Shown in pieces: positions 60,926 to 64,000 of a stretch of DNA of 64,000 nucleotides (positions are counted from its first letter, which is position 1; the number at the start of each line of letters is the position of its first letter). The notes beneath the pieces were generated by a model. It was not told the DNA's origin. It ran no database searches and was given only the letters and a program-made list of their open reading frames with translations. The DNA is taken from the NCBI RefSeq assembly GCF_001956215.1, contig NZ_MRTQ01000011.1, positions 83,601-147,600 of the forward strand. Direction: 5' to 3'. The DNA comes from Paenibacillus sp. FSL R5-0490 (GTDB lineage: Bacteria > Bacillota > Bacilli > Bacillales > Cytobacillaceae). The translations under genes and the position numbers were made by a program.

Positions 60926-61702
60926 CTATTCAGCGGTATCAGCCGAATTTCCTCTTTTCACCAAATACAGTGCGGTAATCCAGGAAGTAATGGGAATCAC
61001 CATTGTTACCCCAATTCCTGCACAGAAGATTGTAATCATCTCCCCGCTGAAAATCTTTGAATTGATAATTTCACCCGGTGAATAGGATAGGTCTTTAAAC
61101 CATATCAGGAGTGCTAAATATCCGCCGAAGAAGGCGAAAAATAATGTGTTGGTGCTTGTTCCGAGAATATCCTTGCCGATGCTGATGCCGGCTTGAAATA
61201 ATTCCTTTCTGCTAATGTCCGGGTGATGATAATGAATTTCCCTCATTGGGGAAGATATGGCCATAGCAGCATCCGTAATGGCGCCAATTGTACTCATGAT
61301 GATGACAGACGCAGCCACTTTAACAAAATCAACCCCAATATAAAGGGAAAATATGCTCAACTCTTCTATTTCCTCTTCACCAAATCCCTGAATCATGGCT
61401 TTTTCTGCAATGATGACAATGAACACAATGAGAACGATCGTAGTCATGATTGAAGCCAGAAAGGCGGTTATCGTCTTAATGTTCACTTCATTTATAAAAA
61501 ATAGATTGACGCAGCCAATAAAGGCACAGGCAATTAATGTAACGGCTATCGGATTGATGTTTGGATCGTTCATAAAGAAAAGCACGAAAATGATCACTCC
61601 AAAGTTGAGGAAGATCGCAAAAAATGATCTGGCTCCTTTTTTGCCGCCTATAAGGGTCATCAGAATAAATAATATGGCTGCCAGCACTAGTATTGCATTC
61701 AT
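60926..61702 (-). CDS. YibE/F-family membrane protein, second of a pair
   Basis: A 258-residue integral membrane protein (about seven helices) of the YibE/F family. GAITDAAMAISSPMREIHYH near residue 140 and GISIGKDILGTSTNTLFFAF near 171 are conserved in the family and repeated in the partner protein. ATG 61702 overlaps the partner's stop by four bases. These pairs are thought to form a transporter-like complex; the substrate is unknown. The partner's longer protein provides an extracytoplasmic domain that this one lacks. Confidence 0.82.
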   Translation of the reverse strand: MNAILVLAAILFILMTLIGGKKGARSFFAIFLNFGVIIFVLFFMNDPNINPIAVTLIACAFIGCVNLFFINEVNIKTITAFLASIMTTIVLIVFIVIIAEKAMIQGFGEEEIEELSIFSLYIGVDFVKVAASVIIMSTIGAITDAAMAISSPMREIHYHHPDISRKELFQAGISIGKDILGTSTNTLFFAFFGGYLALLIWFKDLSYSPGEIINSKIFSGEMITIFCAGIGVTMVIPITSWITALYLVKRGNSADTAE

Positions 61703-62817
61703 TTTCGTGCCCTCTTTCTATTAATGAAATATATGGCAGTATACAAGCCAATCGGAATGGTGATTACGATTCCAATTCCTCCGGCAAGTGCCCGGGCTAA
61801 TTCCAGTGAAAGGTTCATGGATAGGCTGAACCCAAGCGGTGAGTCATTTTTTATATACAAAATAAGCATCGGAAGGGAACCGCTGATATAGGCGAAAAAT
61901 AAAATATTCGTCATGGTGCCCATAATGTCTTTGCCCACTTCCATTCCAGAGCGTTTAAGAGCCTGCAAGGGAATGCTGTTATTCTTTTCATATAAGCTGA
62001 ATAGGGAAGATGACATGGTAATGGCTACATCCATAACCGCTCCTAACGAGCCGATAAATAATCCGGCTAAGAACACCATCTGATAGGGCCTGGTTATAAA
62101 CTGGAGCTCTTCGTATCTTAGCCCCTTCCCGCCAGTAAACCATATGACCAAATAAGTGATCAACAACGACAAGAATGTAGCCGCAAGCGTTGCAATAATC
62201 GCAGCATACGTCTTTTCATTAAAGCCGTTTACAAGTAAAAGGGAGGTAACGGTAAATAAGATGACTGCTGCGCTGCATATCAGCAGCAGGCTTATTTCCG
62301 GATTCTTCAGATAAACATCCAATGCATAGGAAAGCAGCACAGCATTTACTGTCAGGCTGATGATGGAAAAGAAACCTTGCTTTTTACCGACAAAGAGCAG
62401 TATCAGGATAAAAATCCATCCTGTTAATAGTATGTAATGATCCCGCTTCAGATCAAGGATATCTCCGCTTAATTCTGCAGTACCTTCTTTTTTCTCCTTT
62501 ATGGACACAAATAGTTTTTGGCTGCTTTGAATTTCATAATCATACGCTTTGGACTTTGAATACTGATTTGTTATGAGAATATACTGTCCTTTTGCCTTTC
62601 CATTTGTTATTTCTGCTATAATCCGCTGTTCATATACACGGTCTTCATTATCGTAAATATCCGTAACTTCTTCAGAGTGAACAAGTTTGACTTCCTTTAC
62701 TTCAGCTATTGTGCGTTCATAGAAAGAATCATTGTTTTGGACAAACAGTATGGAGGCAGCTATGCATATTGCCAATATGATATAAAAATAGACCTTATTA
62801 ATAGGGGTGTTTTTCAA
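61699..62817 (-). CDS. YibE/F-family membrane protein, first of a pair
   Basis: A 372-residue protein: one N-terminal helix, a ~120-residue extracytoplasmic beta-rich domain (IAEVKEVKLVHSE ... LSGDILDLKRDHY) and about seven helices with the family motif GAVMDVAITMSSSLFSLYEK and GMEVGKDIMGTMTNILFFAY. TTG 62817 behind GGAGGTTT is the likely start; the frame is open further up to 62973 but passes through a terminator hairpin there. It is translationally coupled to the shorter paralogue. Confidence 0.83.
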   Translation of the reverse strand: MKNTPINKVYFYIILAICIAASILFVQNNDSFYERTIAEVKEVKLVHSEEVTDIYDNEDRVYEQRIIAEITNGKAKGQYILITNQYSKSKAYDYEIQSSQKLFVSIKEKKEGTAELSGDILDLKRDHYILLTGWIFILILLFVGKKQGFFSIISLTVNAVLLSYALDVYLKNPEISLLLICSAAVILFTVTSLLLVNGFNEKTYAAIIATLAATFLSLLITYLVIWFTGGKGLRYEELQFITRPYQMVFLAGLFIGSLGAVMDVAITMSSSLFSLYEKNNSIPLQALKRSGMEVGKDIMGTMTNILFFAYISGSLPMLILYIKNDSPLGFSLSMNLSLELARALAGGIGIVITIPIGLYTAIYFINRKRARK

Positions 62818-62927
62818 AATAAACCTCCATAAGTGTAAAAATAGAAGACCTGTGCAACGGAATAAGGATATCAGTAACTTTTTCGGATAGTCAAGTTTCT
62901 CTCTGTTCTGGAGGAGAGACTTGTTAC

Positions 62928-62956
62928 TCAAAAAAAAATCATCCAAAAGGATGAAA
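62928..62956 (-). terminator. Terminator of the 34-residue gene
   Basis: On the minus strand TCATCC-TTTT-GGATGA is followed by a long T run. It lies about 20 bases after the small gene's stop. Confidence 0.75.
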
Positions 62957-62972
62957 GAGCTGATTCGTGTCA

Positions 62973-63077
62973 TTATTTCTTTTGTACATTCAACATTTCA
63001 TTTTGCTGTTTCTCTTTTTTCTGGTTTTCAGCATCCTTTTTGAAAGCCTCCATTGCTTTATAGAAAAGCAAAGTCAA
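62973..63077 (-). CDS. Small charged protein (34 aa)
   Basis: TTG 63077 follows AAGGGGGTGATCAAA on the minus strand and opens a 34-residue frame (starting MTLLFYKAMEAFKKDAENQ and rich in Lys, Gln, Glu) to TAA 62973, with a tight terminator after it. The length, ribosome site and terminator support a real gene. It is divergent from the TetR gene and may share its operators. Family not recognised. Confidence 0.55.
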   Translation of the reverse strand: MTLLFYKAMEAFKKDAENQKKEKQQNEMLNVQKK

Positions 63078-63175
63078 TTTGATCACCCCCTTATTAGCAT
63101 GTATCCCCTCTATTTTCAAATAAAACTAAGAATAACAAATTGATAAATTTTGTCAAAAAAATTGACGGAAAAATA

Positions 63176-63225
63176 TTGACCAGTGTGGTCAATTTTGTTA
63201 TTTTTAAAATGACCACATTGGTCAT
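63176..63225. promoter_or_regulatory. Two palindromic operators, probable TetR sites
   Basis: Two perfect 7-3-7 palindromes lie between the divergent small gene and the tetR gene: TTGACCA-GTG-TGGTCAA (63176-63192) and ATGACCA-CAT-TGGTCAT (63209-63225). They share the half site TGACCA and their centres are 33 bp apart, about three helical turns, as for cooperative binding of two dimers. They lie in the promoter region of both genes. Confidence 0.75.
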
Positions 63226-63248
63226 TATTGTGAAAGGAGTGCAATATA

Positions 63249-63935
63249 ATTAATACTACTTTTTACAGCTTAAAACCCGATAAACAGAAACGGATTATCA
63301 ATGCGGCCATGAAGGAATTTGTAAAGAGCGGCTTTGAAAAGGCATCTACAAATGAAATGGTAAAGGATGCACAAATAAGTAAAGGCTCATTGTTTAACTA
63401 TTTCAGCAATAAAAAGGATTTGTACTTATTTTTAATTCAGAATGCACTAAACATCATTGAACAAATCTATGTTGAAATAGACATGAATGAAAGGGACATT
63501 TTTGAAAGGATCAGCCAGATAGGGTTTATTAAATTAAACATTCAAAAGAAGTATCCCCTTGTATTTAATTTCTTGAAATCCCTGCTTGAAGAAGATGCGC
63601 AGGATGTAAAATCTGAAAAAAATCAGCTCTTGGCAAACATTCAAAAAGATGGCTTCAAAAGAATCTACGAAAACATCGACTGGTCAAAGCTTCGGGAGGA
63701 TATAGAACCTGAAAAGGCAATGAATATCCTGAATTGGACCATGACTGGTTTTGCGGAACTGCAAATCGCCAAAATTAAGTCATTTGAGGATATCGGTACC
63801 GAGGTGTTTAACGAATGGGACAGCTATAAAGAAATTTTAAAGAGCTGTTTTTATCGCAGTCTAACGGGCAGTAAGACCCCACTTCAAGACTCAGAGGAAT
63901 CAAAGGATGATAAGTGGGGGTCAAACTGCCCGTAA
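63249..63935 (+). CDS. TetR-family regulator, probable ATT start, C-terminus altered
   Basis: A 228-residue regulator. The TetR helix-turn-helix spans INAAMKEFVKSGFEKASTNEMV and ISKGSLFNYFSNKKDLYLFL. The first ATG, 63309, would remove half of helix 1; the frame runs up to ATT 63249, nine bases after AAAGGAG, giving NTTFYSLKPDKQKR, a typical TetR start. No ATG, GTG or TTG intervenes. The ligand domain looks normal to about residue 205; the final ~24 residues (from TGSKTPLQDSEESKDD) are coded by an inserted element. It probably represses itself and the small divergent gene through the TGACCA palindromes. Confidence 0.82.
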   Translation: MNTTFYSLKPDKQKRIINAAMKEFVKSGFEKASTNEMVKDAQISKGSLFNYFSNKKDLYLFLIQNALNIIEQIYVEIDMNERDIFERISQIGFIKLNIQKKYPLVFNFLKSLLEEDAQDVKSEKNQLLANIQKDGFKRIYENIDWSKLREDIEPEKAMNILNWTMTGFAELQIAKIKSFEDIGTEVFNEWDSYKEILKSCFYRSLTGSKTPLQDSEESKDDKWGSNCP

Positions 63936-64000
63936 AGGCCCGATTGGTGAGATACAGTGAAACTTGCCGACGCGCAGGCAGAGGCTTAGTTGAACCAATC
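63861..64000 (-). mobile_element. Right end of an IS200/IS605-type element (runs off the window)
   Basis: From about 63861 the sequence changes to a structured, GC-richer stretch that matches in form the end of TnpB-coding IS605-group elements known from bacilli: a long hairpin CGGGCAGT-N3-ACCCCACTT / AAGTGGGGGT-N3-ACTGCCCG (63865-63932) and then CCCGATTGGT ... ACCAATC (about 63940-64000). The transposase-type gene would lie beyond 64000 on the minus strand. The insertion point is inside the last codons of tetR. Confidence 0.5.
63865..64000 (-). ncRNA. Candidate omega RNA scaffold, partial
   Basis: Read on the minus strand the sequence folds into two nested stems and ends at the element border, the layout of an omega RNA (reRNA) whose guide is taken from the DNA next to the element. 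In that case the guide would be the antisense of the tetR codons just left of 63861. The 5' part and the tnpB gene are outside the window, so this is an inference from structure and memory of similar elements. Confidence 0.4.

Noticed and set aside
61223..61724. Plus-strand frames of 76 and 109 residues
   Set aside because: They are antisense to the YibE/F pair and have no ribosome sites.
1..64000. CRISPR array, tRNA or rRNA genes, prophage integrase, restriction or toxin-antitoxin system
   Set aside because: I looked for regular spaced repeats, tRNA T-loops (GTTCGAATC type) and the relevant protein motifs on both strands and saw none that I could support.

Overview
The window looks like chromosome of an endospore-forming, low-GC Bacillaceae (Bacillus sensu lato, of the Cytobacillus/Mesobacillus/Priestia kind). 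Reasons: strong AGGAGG ribosome sites with TTG starts, many gene families shared with Bacillus subtilis in the same order (hxlR/hxlAB, the yraGF-adhB-yraED coat operon, yoaS-yozG-yoaT, RsbR), spore proteins (CotF-like, GerAB-like, GerPA/GerPF-like, Hsp20 coat-like) and an anaerobic-type cobalamin operon in the order described for B. megaterium. Species cannot be fixed from the sequence.

Layout. 1-8.7 kb: broken remnants at the left edge, the formaldehyde-fixing RuMP genes hxlBA with divergent hxlR, an Rrf2 regulator divergent from a QorB-like oxidoreductase with clear tandem operators, a yellow/royal-jelly-family protein, and the spore-coat/alcohol-dehydrogenase operon. 8.7-13.2 kb: a decayed accessory zone with an IS110-family transposase relic, gene fragments, terminators and a few small genes. 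13.2-24.5 kb: scattered single genes (Rieske fusion protein, HTH plus membrane-protein pair, small multidrug export protein, SGNH esterase, DUF3231 protein, DUF985 cupin with a frameshift, VOC and SRPBCC proteins, orphan GerAB permease, MFS fragment). 24.5-42.0 kb: a cobalamin riboswitch followed by about eighteen co-directional, mostly overlapping genes that make cobyrinic acid a,c-diamide from uroporphyrinogen III (cobA/sumT, sirC, cbiX, cbiL, cbiH60, cbiF, cbiG, cbiD, cbiJ, cbiET, cbiC, cbiA), adenosylate corrinoids (btuR), add a BluB/CbiY-like nitroreductase and an uncharacterised methyltransferase, and import corrinoids (btuCDF). The late steps (cbiP, cbiB, cobU, cobS) are not in the window. 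42-45.4 kb: small membrane proteins, MOSC, YhhN and DUF3231 genes.

45.7-56.3 kb is the least familiar part: six tightly packed genes coding for an Hpt-REC-GGDEF-REC diguanylate cyclase, a membrane-anchored HEAT-repeat protein, a family 2 processive-type glycosyltransferase, a large membrane-anchored glycosidase-like protein, a lone receiver and a HAMP-GAF-PAS hybrid histidine kinase. This reads as a self-contained phosphorelay and c-di-GMP controlled polysaccharide system.

56.5-64 kb: yoaS-yozG-yoaT, an RsbR stressosome paralogue apparently started at CTG, a small spore cluster (a 32-residue protein, two GerPA/GerPF-like proteins, an Hsp20 coat-like protein), a broken copy of part of yoaT, a pair of YibE/F membrane proteins, and a TetR regulator apparently started at ATT with two palindromic operators. 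Its 3' end is overrun by what looks like the right end of an IS200/IS605-type element with a folded omega-RNA-like sequence running out of the window.
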